A DNA stretch of 64,000 nt from Actinoalloteichus hymeniacidonis (GTDB lineage Bacteria; Actinomycetota; Actinomycetes; Mycobacteriales; Pseudonocardiaceae), in contig NZ_JACHIS010000001.1 of NCBI RefSeq assembly GCF_014203365.1, positions 4,278,001 through 4,342,000 of the forward strand, given 5' to 3'. The first letter of the stretch is position 1. Each line of letters starts with the position of its first letter. The translations under genes and the position numbers were made by a program. The notes beneath the pieces were generated by a model. The model searched no databases. It saw only the letters and a program-made list of their open reading frames with translations, and was not told the DNA's origin. This document shows, piece by piece, positions 9,070-18,182 of the stretch.

Positions 9070-10568
9070 GAAGTGCCTCCGTTCGATGCCCGGGAGCCGT
9101 CGAGGATCGCGTCGGCCACCCGCCAGAGTTCGGCGGCCTTCGACGCCTTGACCAAGACGACGTCGCCGGGCTGCATCTGATCACCCAATAGATCGATGGC
9201 GCCTGCCACGTCAGGCACCAGTACTGCCTCGTTCCCGTAAGAGCCTTCCAGGCACGCGCCTTGATACATCGGGCGGGCCCGGTCCCCGACGACCACGAGC
9301 CTGCTGATGTTCAGCCGGACCGCCAGCCTGCCGATCTCGTCGTGCGCCGAGGTCTCGTCGGTACCCAGTTCCCCCATCACACCGAGCACCGCCCAGCTGC
9401 GCCTCGGCTCCCCCGCCGTCTCGCGCGCCATCGTCGCCAAGGTCCGCAACGCGGCCCGCATCGACTCCGGGTTGGCGTTGTAGGAGTCGTTGACCACCAC
9501 GACGCCGTCGGGTCGCTCGGTGACCTCCATCCGCCGCGCGGAGAGGCGACGCGCCGAGGACAACCGCTCGGCGACCTCCTGCGGTGTGGCACCCAGTTCC
9601 AGGGCCACCGCGGCGGCGGCCAGCGCGTTGTCCACCTGATGGGCGCCGTGCAGGGCCAACCGGACCTCGGCCTCGCCCTGCGGCGAGATCAGCCGGAAGC
9701 TCGGCCGCGCCGCCGAATCGAGCTGGACGTCGACCGCCCGGACCTGCGCACCGTCCCGCTGTCCGAAGTAGACGACACTGGCCGAGGTGCGCTCGGCCAT
9801 CTGAGCGACTCTCGGGTCGTCGAGATTGAGGATCGCCACGCCGCCGTCTGCCTCGCTGGGCAGCGCGGCGGGCAACTCGCCCTTGGTCCTGGCCACCGCC
9901 TCCTGCGAGCCGAACTCGCCGAGATGCGCGGTGCCCACGTTGAGGACCACCCCGATCCGGGGCGGGGCGATCGAGCACAGCTCGGCGATATGACCGGGAC
10001 CCCGAGCGGAGAGTTCCAGCACCAGGTGTCGGGTGTCCCGATCGGACCGCAACACCGTCCAGGGATGACCGAGTTCGTTGTTGAAGGAGCCCGGCGGCGC
10101 CACCGTGGCGCCCATCGGCTCCAACACCTGGGCGATCAGGTCCTTGGTCGAGGTCTTGCCGGAGGACCCGGTCACGCCGACGATGGTCAGCCCGTTCTGG
10201 GACAACCGGCCCGCGACCTGCCTGGCCAGCGCGGCCAGCCCCGCCAGCACCGAGGCCCCGGCCCCGGTCCGATCGCCGAGCAGGGCCATCGGGGTTCCCG
10301 GCCGTTCGACCTCGGTCGCCGCCGGGACGATCACCGCCGGTGCGTCCACCTCGCGTGCCGCGAGCACGCCGCTCGCGCCTGCCGCCACGGCCTGAGCAGC
10401 GAAGTCGTGTCCGTCCACCCGCTCGCCGGGCAGCGCGACGAACAGTCCGCCGTCGGTCAGCTTGCGGGTGTCGAACTCCACCGTCGAAGCGACGGTCTCC
10501 GAGCCGTCCGCACGGTGCAGCCTGCCACCGACGATCTCGGCGATCTCGCCCAGCGTGAGTGCGATCAA
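9066..10568 (-). CDS. murF: UDP-MurNAc-tripeptide--D-alanyl-D-alanine ligase MurF
   Basis: MurF adds D-Ala-D-Ala to the UDP-MurNAc-tripeptide, completing the soluble precursor. The 500-residue protein begins [15 protein letters not shown] and has the N-terminal MurF domain ([15 protein letters not shown]), the P-loop [12 protein letters not shown] at about residue 125, the [10 protein letters not shown] substrate loop and [11 protein letters not shown] in the C-terminal domain. It overlaps murE by four bases upstream and mraY by four bases downstream, so murE-murF-mraY is one coupled block. Confidence 0.96.
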   Translation of the reverse strand: MIALTLGEIAEIVGGRLHRADGSETVASTVEFDTRKLTDGGLFVALPGERVDGHDFAAQAVAAGASGVLAAREVDAPAVIVPAATEVERPGTPMALLGDRTGAGASVLAGLAALARQVAGRLSQNGLTIVGVTGSSGKTSTKDLIAQVLEPMGATVAPPGSFNNELGHPWTVLRSDRDTRHLVLELSARGPGHIAELCSIAPPRIGVVLNVGTAHLGEFGSQEAVARTKGELPAALPSEADGGVAILNLDDPRVAQMAERTSASVVYFGQRDGAQVRAVDVQLDSAARPSFRLISPQGEAEVRLALHGAHQVDNALAAAAVALELGATPQEVAERLSSARRLSARRMEVTERPDGVVVVNDSYNANPESMRAALRTLATMARETAGEPRRSWAVLGVMGELGTDETSAHDEIGRLAVRLNISRLVVVGDRARPMYQGACLEGSYGNEAVLVPDVAGAIDLLGDQMQPGDVVLVKASKAAELWRVADAILDGSRASNGGTS

Positions 10569-12106
10569 CGTTTCTCCTCCGTCTCACGATCGCGGATGGC
10601 CTCGGCCAGCACGTCGCGGTCGGAGAAGGGCAGCATCAGATCGCCCACCTGCTGACCGGTCTCGTGGCCCTTGCCCGCGACCACCAGGATGTCGCCGGGC
10701 CGCGCCCTGGACACGGCCTCGGTGATCGCGGCCCGCCGATCGCCGATCTCGACGATCTCACCGCGTTGGGCGCTGGGCACCGCCAACGCGCCCGCCAGCA
10801 TCTCCGAGCGGATCGAGGTCGGGTCCTCGCTCCGGGGGTTGTCGTCGGTGACGACGACGAGGTCCGCCCGACGGGCCGCCTCCGAACCCATGGCGGGACG
10901 CTTGCCCGTGTCGCGTTCCCCGCCGCAGCCCAGGACGACCAACACCCGTCCCTCGGCCTGCGCCCGCGCGGCATCGAGCACCGCGGCGACCGCGCCGGGC
11001 TTGTGCGAGTAGTCGACCATGGCGACGAACGGCTGGCCTTCCACGACCCGTTCCATCCGGCCGGGCACGTCGACCGAGGCCAGACCGGCCGCGATGGCAT
11101 CCGCCGGGATGCCGTCCTCGTGCAGGCAGGCCACCGCGACCAGCGCGTTGGCGATGTTGAACGGGCCGGGCAGCCGGATCAGCAGCTCGAGGCGGACGCC
11201 GTCGGGACCCACCGCGACGAAGGTCTGCTCCCCGGTGGGAAGCGCCCGCGCGTCGCGAACGGTCCAGGAGGCGTCCACACCGGGAGTCGTCGACACGGTG
11301 ATCGTGTCCGGGGTGATCAGGCGGGAACCCCAGTCCCCGTCCACACAGACCACCTCACGGCGGGAACGGCCGTCGAACAACTTCGCCTTGGCCGCGAAGT
11401 AGTCCTCGAGATCGAGGTGGAAGTCCAGGTGGTCCTGGGAGAGGTTGGTGAACGCGCCGACGGCGAACTCGGTCCCGCCGACCCGTCCGAGGGACAGGGC
11501 GTGGCTGGAGACCTCCATCGCGACGTGTCCGACGCCGCGTTCGACCATCACGGCGAAGAGCGCCTGGAGGTCGGGGGCCTCGGGGGTGGTGAACGCGCTG
11601 GGCAACCGTTCGCCCGCCACCCGGGTCTCCACGGTACCCACCAAGCCGGTCGACACGCCCGCGGCGCGCAGCCCGCCGTCGAGCAGGTAGCAGGTCGTGG
11701 TCTTGCCCGAGGTACCGGTGACACCGAGGACGCGCAGTGCCGAGGAGGGATTGCCGTAGATCCGCGCCGACACCGGGCCGATGGCGGAACGGGGATCCGG
11801 GTGCACCATGGCGGGTAGGTCGATGCCTGCCGCCCTCGCGCGTCTCACCCCCTCCTCGTCGCTCAACAACGCGACCGCGCCCGAGGCGGCCGCCTGCTCG
11901 GCGAAATCGGCGCCGTGGGCCCTGGCGCCGGGCAACGCGGCGAACAGGTCGCCGGGGCGGACGTCCTGGGCACGGAGGGTGGCACCGGTGACCGCCCGCG
12001 AGTCCGGCGCCAGACTGGTCTGATCGACCTGAAGTCCGGCGGCCACGACGCTCGCGAGCTCGGCCACCGAGTGGGGCGTCACGCGGGCCGGTCTCGGCGC
12101 CTTCAT
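10565..12106 (-). CDS. murE: UDP-MurNAc-dipeptide--meso-diaminopimelate ligase MurE
   Basis: MurE adds the third stem residue. The DDNPRSE motif (DNPR) is the known signature for meso-diaminopimelate rather than lysine, which fits dapA and dapB elsewhere in the window. The P-loop is VTGTSGKTTT; other blocks are FTTPEAPDLQ, MEVSSHAL, NLSQDHLDFH and a C-terminal GKGHETGQQ. The ATG at 12106 gives 513 residues. The frame continues to about 12328, and a GTG 11 codons upstream is a possible alternative start, because the ribosome site before the ATG is weak. The stop codon overlaps the murF ATG. Confidence 0.95.
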   Translation of the reverse strand: MKAPRPARVTPHSVAELASVVAAGLQVDQTSLAPDSRAVTGATLRAQDVRPGDLFAALPGARAHGADFAEQAAASGAVALLSDEEGVRRARAAGIDLPAMVHPDPRSAIGPVSARIYGNPSSALRVLGVTGTSGKTTTCYLLDGGLRAAGVSTGLVGTVETRVAGERLPSAFTTPEAPDLQALFAVMVERGVGHVAMEVSSHALSLGRVGGTEFAVGAFTNLSQDHLDFHLDLEDYFAAKAKLFDGRSRREVVCVDGDWGSRLITPDTITVSTTPGVDASWTVRDARALPTGEQTFVAVGPDGVRLELLIRLPGPFNIANALVAVACLHEDGIPADAIAAGLASVDVPGRMERVVEGQPFVAMVDYSHKPGAVAAVLDAARAQAEGRVLVVLGCGGERDTGKRPAMGSEAARRADLVVVTDDNPRSEDPTSIRSEMLAGALAVPSAQRGEIVEIGDRRAAITEAVSRARPGDILVVAGKGHETGQQVGDLMLPFSDRDVLAEAIRDRETEEKR

Positions 12107-12362
12107 GACGGCTTTCGGGGAGGCGAGGGCTGACACGCGCGAAAGGCTACCGACGCGACTAGCAACACCTGACACATGGGACCGTCCCAGCATTCGAGTC
12201 GGATGGCGTAACAGACGGGGGGTCGCCCCGCAGGCGGACACCGCCGGTGATGTGGCCCGACGTGTGTCCACGCACGGACGGGGTGCCCAGCCGAGGCACC
12301 GTCCACACCCGACAGCGTCGTCGGACACCCGCCTGCCGGCTGGAACGCGTCCGGACCGCCGG

Positions 12363-14207
12363 TCAGCGCTCGGTCAGAGTGACGATCGGACTCGGCTCCG
12401 GCGACAGCGGGATCTCATGACGCTGCGTCAGATAATCGATGGTCTCGCGGAACAGCGGCGCCGCCGAGGTCCCGGGGTCGGGTGCGTCCAACATCACTGC
12501 CACCACGAACCGGGGGTCGTCGGCCGGGAGGATGCCCGCGAAGGTGATCCATTCGTCGACCTGACTGTATCCGCCGGTTTCCGGGTCCGGTTGTTGCGCG
12601 GTGCCGGTCTTGCCTGCGATCTGATAGCCCTCCAACGCCGCCGCGCTGCCGGTACCACGCTGCCCCGGCTCGTCCTGGGTGACGGCGCGCAGCATGTCCC
12701 GCACGGTCCGCGCCGTCTCGGGGCTCACCACCTTCACCCCGGTCGGGCGCGGCGCCTCGACTCGCTCGCCGTCCTGGTCGATTCGCGCGTCGATGATCCT
12801 CGGGGGGATGCGGACGCCGTCGTTGGCCAAGGCCTGGTACATGCCTGCCATCTGCAGCACCGTCATGCTCAGTCCCTGCCCGATCGGCAGGTTGCCGAAG
12901 GTGCTGCCGGACCATTCCTCCCTCGGTGGAACCCGTCCCGCGCTCTCGCCGGGCAGGCCGACCTCGGTCCGGCGGCCCAGCCCGAACCGATCGAGCATCT
13001 CGACGAAGCGTTCCTCGCCGACCTCGTCGGCCATCATCAACGTGCCGACGTTGGACGAACGAGCGAGCACGCCGGTCGCCGTCATCGACTCGACCCCGTG
13101 CGGCCAGGCGTCGCTGATGGTCCGATCCGCCACCTCGATGGAGCCGGGGACCTCGAGTACGTCGTCCGGCATGAGCAGCCCGTCCTCGATGGCGGCGGCC
13201 ACCGTGACGACCTTGTTCACCGAACCGGGCTCGAAGGGATTCGACACCGCGGGATTGGCCAACTGCTCCGGGGTCGCCACGGCGGTGTTGTTCGGGTCGT
13301 AGGTCTGATCGTTGACCAGTGCGTGGACCTCACCGGTCTCCGCCTCCAGCACGACCAGACTGCCGCCCTCGGCACCGGTCTCCTCGATGTAGGAGGTCAG
13401 CTGTTGCTGCGCGACGAACTGGAGATCGGAGTCCAGGGTCAGAACGAGATCGGAGCCGGGTACCGCGGGCTCGACCACATGGGACGAACCCGGGATGACG
13501 ACCCGTGATCCCTCGGCCATGTCCGCGACGAGCAGGCCGTCCTCGCCGGCGAGCAGATCGTTGCTGGAGCTCTCCAGCCCCTGCATGCCTCGGATCTTCT
13601 TCTCGTCCGGCCGCCAGTTCGCGAAGCCCAGCACGCTGGAGGCCAGCTCGCCGCCGGGGTAGCTGCGGCGGGCGCGGTACTCGCTGCCGATCTCCGGGTA
13701 CTGCGAGCGGATCTCCTCCGCCTGGCTGGGCCGCACTCCGTCGACCAGGTACACGAAGGACCGGTCGCTGAACAGATCCTCGATCAGCTCCTGTTCGTCG
13801 ACGGCATCGCCGAGCACCTCCACGAGGTAGGCGACCATCTCACGCTTGTAGGCGGCCGGATCCTCGCCCTCCTCGCGTTGTACCTCCTCGATCACGCTCG
13901 GCTGCGCGAAGAGCATCCTGGTCTCGATGCTGATGGCCAGCGGGCTCCCGTTGCGGTCGAAGATCGCGCCGCGTTCCGCGTTGACGACGGTGTCGTTACG
14001 TCGTTGCCGTTCGGATCCCTCGGAGATCGCACCCGCCTGCACGACCTGTACCTCGACGAGCTTCACCGAGGTCGCCAGCAGGCAGATCACGAGGAACAGC
14101 CTGCCGATCCGCAGGCGACGGTGGTTGTTCTGGATGTCCGATCGAACGCGATTGCGCGCCCGCACCTGCAGCGGGCGGCGGGTGGTTCGTCCTCGATGCG
14201 GTGGCAT
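12363..14207 (-). CDS. ftsI: Division transpeptidase FtsI (class B PBP)
   Basis: FtsI cross-links septal peptidoglycan and works with FtsW. The 614-residue protein has a basic N-terminus, one membrane segment at about 35-52, an N-terminal PBP dimerisation domain (AERGAIFDRNG) and the transpeptidase domain. The three catalytic motifs are SVNK (nucleophile Ser329, Lys332), SSN (384-386) and KTG (533-535). There is no C-terminal PASTA domain, as in mycobacterial PbpB. Its ATG overlaps the ftsL TGA by one base. About 255 bases without a recognisable gene separate it from murE. Confidence 0.96.
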   Translation of the reverse strand: MPPHRGRTTRRPLQVRARNRVRSDIQNNHRRLRIGRLFLVICLLATSVKLVEVQVVQAGAISEGSERQRRNDTVVNAERGAIFDRNGSPLAISIETRMLFAQPSVIEEVQREEGEDPAAYKREMVAYLVEVLGDAVDEQELIEDLFSDRSFVYLVDGVRPSQAEEIRSQYPEIGSEYRARRSYPGGELASSVLGFANWRPDEKKIRGMQGLESSSNDLLAGEDGLLVADMAEGSRVVIPGSSHVVEPAVPGSDLVLTLDSDLQFVAQQQLTSYIEETGAEGGSLVVLEAETGEVHALVNDQTYDPNNTAVATPEQLANPAVSNPFEPGSVNKVVTVAAAIEDGLLMPDDVLEVPGSIEVADRTISDAWPHGVESMTATGVLARSSNVGTLMMADEVGEERFVEMLDRFGLGRRTEVGLPGESAGRVPPREEWSGSTFGNLPIGQGLSMTVLQMAGMYQALANDGVRIPPRIIDARIDQDGERVEAPRPTGVKVVSPETARTVRDMLRAVTQDEPGQRGTGSAAALEGYQIAGKTGTAQQPDPETGGYSQVDEWITFAGILPADDPRFVVAVMLDAPDPGTSAAPLFRETIDYLTQRHEIPLSPEPSPIVTLTER

Positions 14208-14899
14208 CAGGGACTTCCCGGGAGCGCGGCCGCGTCGGCCGGGCCCTCCTCGGCGGAGGTATCCCGGTCCGCCTCGGTCTCGGTGTCCTCGGACTGCTCC
14301 GGCGCCGACTCGTCCGCCGGATCCGATACCGGCGCGTCTTCGGGCTCGTCGGCGACTCGGTCGGCATCGCCCGTCGGGCGCCCCGCCGCCTCGCCACCCG
14401 CAGGCGGCACGAGGCTTGCCTGCTGTTCGAGCTCGCCTTGCCCCTCGTCCGCTGCGGCGTCGTCCCCGCTCTCGGCGGGTGTCGGCTCGCCGACCAGTTC
14501 GATGGTCCCGTCGGGCAACACCAGCAGGCGGGCGGGGTCCTCCACCGGGATCATGCCCAGTTCGACGGCCTTGTCCGCCAGTGTTCCCGGCGATTCCAGC
14601 TCGGCCACCTGCTGGCGCAGCAGCTCGGTGTCCTCGGTGAGCGAGGCGACCTCGGCGTGCAGATCACTGAGCTCGTAGGAGTCCGAGGCCGCCGAGGTCG
14701 ACAACCACAGCGTGCCGACCAGACCGGTGCCAAGCAGGGCCATCACCAGCAACACGAACGGGGTTCGAGGTGAGGAACCCGGCCTGCGACGCGGCAACAC
14801 CGAGGAGAGACGTCTGCGGCGGCCTCGGCGGGACGCCTGGATGGTGGTCGCCGCCCGACTCCGGCTTGCTCGGCCGGGGGTGCGCATCCCGTTGCTCAT
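14207..14899 (-). CDS. ftsL: FtsL-like septum protein with acidic tail
   Basis: This is the small bitopic protein usually encoded between rsmH and ftsI; FtsL bridges FtsQ and FtsW/FtsI. A basic N-terminal region (1-46) precedes one membrane segment (about 47-66) and a short coiled coil (about 74-103: [11 protein letters not shown], then [12 protein letters not shown]) with the characteristic [21 protein letters not shown] block. Unusually, the last 100 residues or so are very acidic and rich in Glu, Asp, Ala and Pro, making the protein 230 residues against roughly 100-150 for many FtsL proteins. It overlaps rsmH by four bases and ftsI by one. Assignment is by position and topology, since sequence conservation is weak. 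Confidence 0.85.
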   Translation of the reverse strand: MSNGMRTPGRASRSRAATTIQASRRGRRRRLSSVLPRRRPGSSPRTPFVLLVMALLGTGLVGTLWLSTSAASDSYELSDLHAEVASLTEDTELLRQQVAELESPGTLADKAVELGMIPVEDPARLLVLPDGTIELVGEPTPAESGDDAAADEGQGELEQQASLVPPAGGEAAGRPTGDADRVADEPEDAPVSDPADESAPEQSEDTETEADRDTSAEEGPADAAALPGSP

Positions 14900-15882
14900 C
14901 CCGTGACCTCCCTGATCCGCTCGGCCGCCCGCAGCCGCACCGAGGCGGCTCGCGGATTGACCGTCACCTCGTCCTCGGTGGCCTGTTCACCCCGACGCAC
15001 CAGCAACCGCAGCTCCGGTCCATGGCCGGGTAGTTCGACGGGCAGCCCTTCCGGGCTGGTGGAGCGGGATCGTCCGACCAACGACTGCTTGACGATGCGG
15101 TCCTCGAGGGAGTGGTACGACAACACCACCACCCGACCGCCGAGCCGCAGCGAATCGACCGCGGCGGGCACCGCCCGACCCAGTACGTCCAATTCGGTGT
15201 TGACCTCGATGCGCAAGGCCTGGAACGTGCGCTTGGCCGGATGACCGCCGGTTCGGCGGGTCGCCGCGGGCACCGAGTCGTAGATCAGCTCCACGAGTCT
15301 GCCGCTGGTGACGAAGGGTGCTCTGCCCCGCTCCCGCACCACGGCCGCCGCGATCCGGGAGGCGAACCGCTCCTCGCCGTAGACGCGGAGCACCCTGGCC
15401 AGGTCCCGGGCCGGATACTCGTTGAGCACGTCGGCGGCGGTCGGCCCGACCGAGGGGTCCATCCGCATGTCCAGCGGCGCGTCCTGCGCATAGGCGAAGC
15501 CACGCTCGGCCTCGTCGAGCTGGAGCGAGGAGACGCCGAGGTCGAACAGCACGCCGTCGACGCCGGGGAACCCCAGTTCGGTCAGCACCTCGGGGATCTC
15601 GTCGTAGACGGCCTGCACGAGACGGGCCCGGTCACCGAAGGGTTCGAGTCGGGCCTGCGCGAGCCGCAAGGCCTGCGGATCCCGATCCAGACCGATCAGG
15701 GTGAGCCCGGGGTGCGCCGTCAACAACGCCTCCGCGTGCCCACCGAGACCCAGCGTCGCATCGATGAGAACCGGCCGGTCGCCCTCGAGGGCCGGCGCCA
15801 GCAGTTCCAGTGTTCGCTCCAGGAGCACGGGAACGTGTCGGGCCGATCCGCGTTGTGCCGACTGCGTGTTGTCCTCTGTCAT
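14896..15882 (-). CDS. rsmH: 16S rRNA (cytosine1402-N4)-methyltransferase RsmH
   Basis: RsmH (MraW) methylates N4 of C1402 in 16S rRNA and almost always accompanies mraZ. The N-terminus [13 protein letters not shown], the SAM loop [14 protein letters not shown], the [16 protein letters not shown] segment, the [13 protein letters not shown] block and the [10 protein letters not shown] motif are diagnostic. The start at 15882 follows GGGAGGGGG at good spacing. An upstream in-frame GTG/ATG region to 15942 has no such site. The product is 328 residues. It is separated from mraZ by 200 bases and overlaps ftsL by ATGA. Confidence 0.96.
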   Translation of the reverse strand: MTEDNTQSAQRGSARHVPVLLERTLELLAPALEGDRPVLIDATLGLGGHAEALLTAHPGLTLIGLDRDPQALRLAQARLEPFGDRARLVQAVYDEIPEVLTELGFPGVDGVLFDLGVSSLQLDEAERGFAYAQDAPLDMRMDPSVGPTAADVLNEYPARDLARVLRVYGEERFASRIAAAVVRERGRAPFVTSGRLVELIYDSVPAATRRTGGHPAKRTFQALRIEVNTELDVLGRAVPAAVDSLRLGGRVVVLSYHSLEDRIVKQSLVGRSRSTSPEGLPVELPGHGPELRLLVRRGEQATEDEVTVNPRAASVRLRAAERIREVTG

Positions 15883-16082
15883 GGTGGCCCCCTCCCACGG
15901 TGGCGCGACTGGCGAAACCGACACAGATTGTCCTGTGATCACCGGGGCGGATACCGTCAGGTCCCCGCCCGCCTACTCGTCCTGGCACCGGGGAAGGTGT
16001 GTCAGGACCGTGAGTACAGCGGACCGAGGCCTCACAGCATCCGAACCACGCTCATCGCAGTCGCGAAGAACTCCGCCGGAGA

Positions 16083-16514
16083 CTAGAAGACTCCGGGCAG
16101 GACCTCCTCCCTGGCCTGCGCATAGGCGTCCTCGTGATCCGCCAGGTATCGCTCCCAGGCCGAGGCGTCCCAGATCTCCAACCTGCTGATCGCGCCGATC
16201 ACCACGCAGTCCTTGGCCAGCCCCGCATAGCGCCGCAGGTCCGAGGTGATCGAGATCCGCCCCTGCCCATCGGGGCGTTGTTCGTCGGTGCCCGCGAACA
16301 GATACCGCTGGTACGCACGGACGGCCTCGTTGGTGAACGGGGCCTGGGCGACCTTGTCGGCCATCTCCTCGAAGACCGCGCGGGGGAAGACGAAGAGGCA
16401 GTGGTCCTGCCCCTTGGTGATCATCAACCCACCTGCGAGCGCATCCCGGAACCGAGCAGGCAGCGTCACCCTTCCCTTGTCGTCGAGCCGAGGGGTGTGT
16501 GTACCGAGGAACAT
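16083..16514 (-). CDS. mraZ: Transcriptional regulator MraZ
   Basis: MraZ is an AbrB-like DNA-binding protein that forms rings and represses or tunes the division cluster by binding repeats upstream of its own gene. The 143-residue protein contains two AbrB-type repeats, each with the DxxGR signature: [14 protein letters not shown] near residue 10 and the PDGQGRISI copy near residue 80. The ATG follows GGGGAGGTGG. The expected operator, five TGGNN repeats at 10-bp intervals over the promoter, is present at 16557-16601. It is the first gene of the cluster. Confidence 0.97.
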   Translation of the reverse strand: MFLGTHTPRLDDKGRVTLPARFRDALAGGLMITKGQDHCLFVFPRAVFEEMADKVAQAPFTNEAVRAYQRYLFAGTDEQRPDGQGRISITSDLRRYAGLAKDCVVIGAISRLEIWDASAWERYLADHEDAYAQAREEVLPGVF

Positions 16515-16556
16515 CTACGCCACCTCCCCACCGATCCCACGCGATCGGCGGCAGGG

Positions 16557-16601
16557 CTCCCGTCTGCCCCACCGGCGGCCACATTACCCCACTTCGCACC
16601 A
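16557..16601 (-). promoter_or_regulatory. MraZ operator: five 10-bp-spaced repeats
   Basis: Read on the minus strand, TGGTG (16597-16601), TGGGG (16587-16591), TGGCC (16577-16581), TGGGG (16567-16571) and GGGAG (16557-16561) start exactly 10 bases apart, one helical turn. Known MraZ boxes are TGGG-type repeats with about 5-base spacers, so this is a close match. The array overlaps the mraZ promoter, which favours autorepression. Confidence 0.8.
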
Positions 16602-16608
16602 CAGTCAA
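16581..16608 (-). promoter_or_regulatory. Promoter of mraZ and the division cluster
   Basis: On the minus strand TTGACT (16603-16608) and TAATGT (16581-16586) are separated by 16 bases, close to the vegetative sigma70 consensus. The start site would be near 16574, giving a leader of about 60 bases before the mraZ ATG. The MraZ repeats overlap the spacer and the -10 element. Confidence 0.65.
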
Positions 16609-17055
16609 CGCGAGAAGACGACACCTTCCACTTGCGACCGCAATGTTTGCGCAGGTCAACGAGCCGAGTCCTTGGTGGAGCACCGTGGGGCACCCACGCC
16701 GAGGATCCCCCGGCTGCACCGCCGGTCCACCCGTTCATGCCACGCCTGACCGCCATCACTCGGTATCGGCTGCGGCGGCGACGGTCCTCGCGGGTGGTGG
16801 GAAGTGGGGCACGCGCGCTCGGCGGCCGACCGACCAGCGAATCCCAATCCGGTGCCACGAGTTCGCACAACCGCCCTGGGTGACCGCACCAAGGTTTGAC
16901 AGACTGGATGTAACGCTGCTCGCCGCTCGGTGCAGGATCGCCAATGGATGTGCTCGCCCACCGGGAAGGCGCATTCGGCCATCGCCGTAATCGCGCTTGA
17001 CGGACTCCCGGGTCGACCACCGGCTGCGGCGGCACCGCAAAGCACAGGAGGTCGT
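16609..17055. other. Divergent intergenic region between mraZ and moxR
   Basis: This region holds the upstream DNA of the plus-strand moxR operon. A TTGACA hexamer occurs near 16895 but has no well-spaced -10 partner. The moxR ribosome site AGGAGG is at 17046-17051. Open frames here are antisense or upstream extensions without homology, and I see no gene. Confidence 0.5.
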
Positions 17056-18135
17056 GTGACGCCGAGTACTCATCCCCCCGCACCGCCGATCGAACAGCAC
17101 GTCGCTCCGGTCGAGACTCGGCCGATCCCCGGGTTGAGCGATGTACAGCGAGCGGCCGGGGCGATCGCCTCCAACGTCGAACGCGTGCTGGTCGGCAAAC
17201 CCGAGGTGGTTCGCACGGCGATGGTGACCCTCCTCGCCGAGGGGCACCTGCTCGTCGAGGACGTGCCGGGCGTCGGCAAGACCTCGCTGGCCAAGGCACT
17301 CGGCAAGTCGATCGACTGCACGGTGAGTCGGATCCAGTTCACCCCGGATCTGCTGCCGAGCGACATCACCGGTGTCTCCATCTACAACCGACAGAACACC
17401 GAGTTCGAATTCCGCCCCGGCCCGGTGTTCGCCAACATCGTCGTCGGCGACGAGATCAACCGTGCCTCGCCCAAGACCCAGTCGGCGCTGTTGGAGTGCA
17501 TGGCCGAGCACCAGGTGACGGTGGACGGCAACACGTACCCGCTCGGCAGGCCGTTCATGGTGGTGGCCACGCAGAACCCGGTGGAGATGGAGGGCACCTA
17601 CGCCCTCCCCGAGGCGCAGCGCGACCGCTTCACCTGCCGCGTCTCCATCGGCTATCCCGACCCGCAGGCCGAACTGGCGATGGTCGACGAGCATTCGGGA
17701 CCGGACCCGTTGTCCGAGTTGGGACCCGTGTCCACCTCCGGCGATATCCTCGGCCTGATCAAGGCGGTGCGCGGCGTTCATCTGGCGACCGAGATCCGAC
17801 GCTATGCCGTGGAGCTCGTCGCAGCCAGCAGGCGTCTGCCGGAGCTCCGGCTGGGTGCATCGCCGAGGGCGACCCTGCATCTGGTGAAAGCCGCCCGTGC
17901 GCAGGCCGCGCTGCTGGGTCGCGACTTCGTCGTTCCGGACGATCTGCAGGCGGTGGCGATCCCGGTGCTGGCTCATCGGCTGGTGTTGACCGCCGAGGCC
18001 CATGCCGCCCGGCGTACTGCGGCGGAACTGGTCCGCGCCCTGTTGCAACGTGTTCCGGTCCCACACGGCGGCGGAAACGGCCAGGCTCCACCCGCACAGC
18101 CCAACCATTGGCCCGCACAGGCGATGCAGGGCTGA
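17056..18135 (+). CDS. MoxR-family AAA+ ATPase
   Basis: MoxR ATPases act as chaperone-like remodellers for partners encoded beside them, often DUF58 or von Willebrand-type proteins. Walker A is GVGKT (about residues 72-76 in DVPGVGKTSL), Walker B is VVGDEINRASP, followed by the sensor segment MVVATQNPVEMEGTYALPEAQRDRF cut short here to its key ATQNP and EAQ-DRF elements; a C-terminal lid domain (ASPRATLHLVKAARA) ends the protein. The GTG at 17056 is chosen because AGGAGG lies four bases upstream, giving 359 residues; the frame is open to 16930. It is first in an operon with a DUF58 protein and a transglutaminase, transcribed away from mraZ. The substrate is unknown. Confidence 0.92.
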   Translation: MTPSTHPPAPPIEQHVAPVETRPIPGLSDVQRAAGAIASNVERVLVGKPEVVRTAMVTLLAEGHLLVEDVPGVGKTSLAKALGKSIDCTVSRIQFTPDLLPSDITGVSIYNRQNTEFEFRPGPVFANIVVGDEINRASPKTQSALLECMAEHQVTVDGNTYPLGRPFMVVATQNPVEMEGTYALPEAQRDRFTCRVSIGYPDPQAELAMVDEHSGPDPLSELGPVSTSGDILGLIKAVRGVHLATEIRRYAVELVAASRRLPELRLGASPRATLHLVKAARAQAALLGRDFVVPDDLQAVAIPVLAHRLVLTAEAHAARRTAAELVRALLQRVPVPHGGGNGQAPPAQPNHWPAQAMQG

Positions 18136-18182
18136 GTCTTCTCGTCGGTGGGCACCGCGACCGTGGCGCCCACCGGCCACCG

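Noticed and set aside
16890-16930. TTGACA hexamer as a moxR promoter
   Set aside because: No -10-like element lies 16-19 bases downstream.
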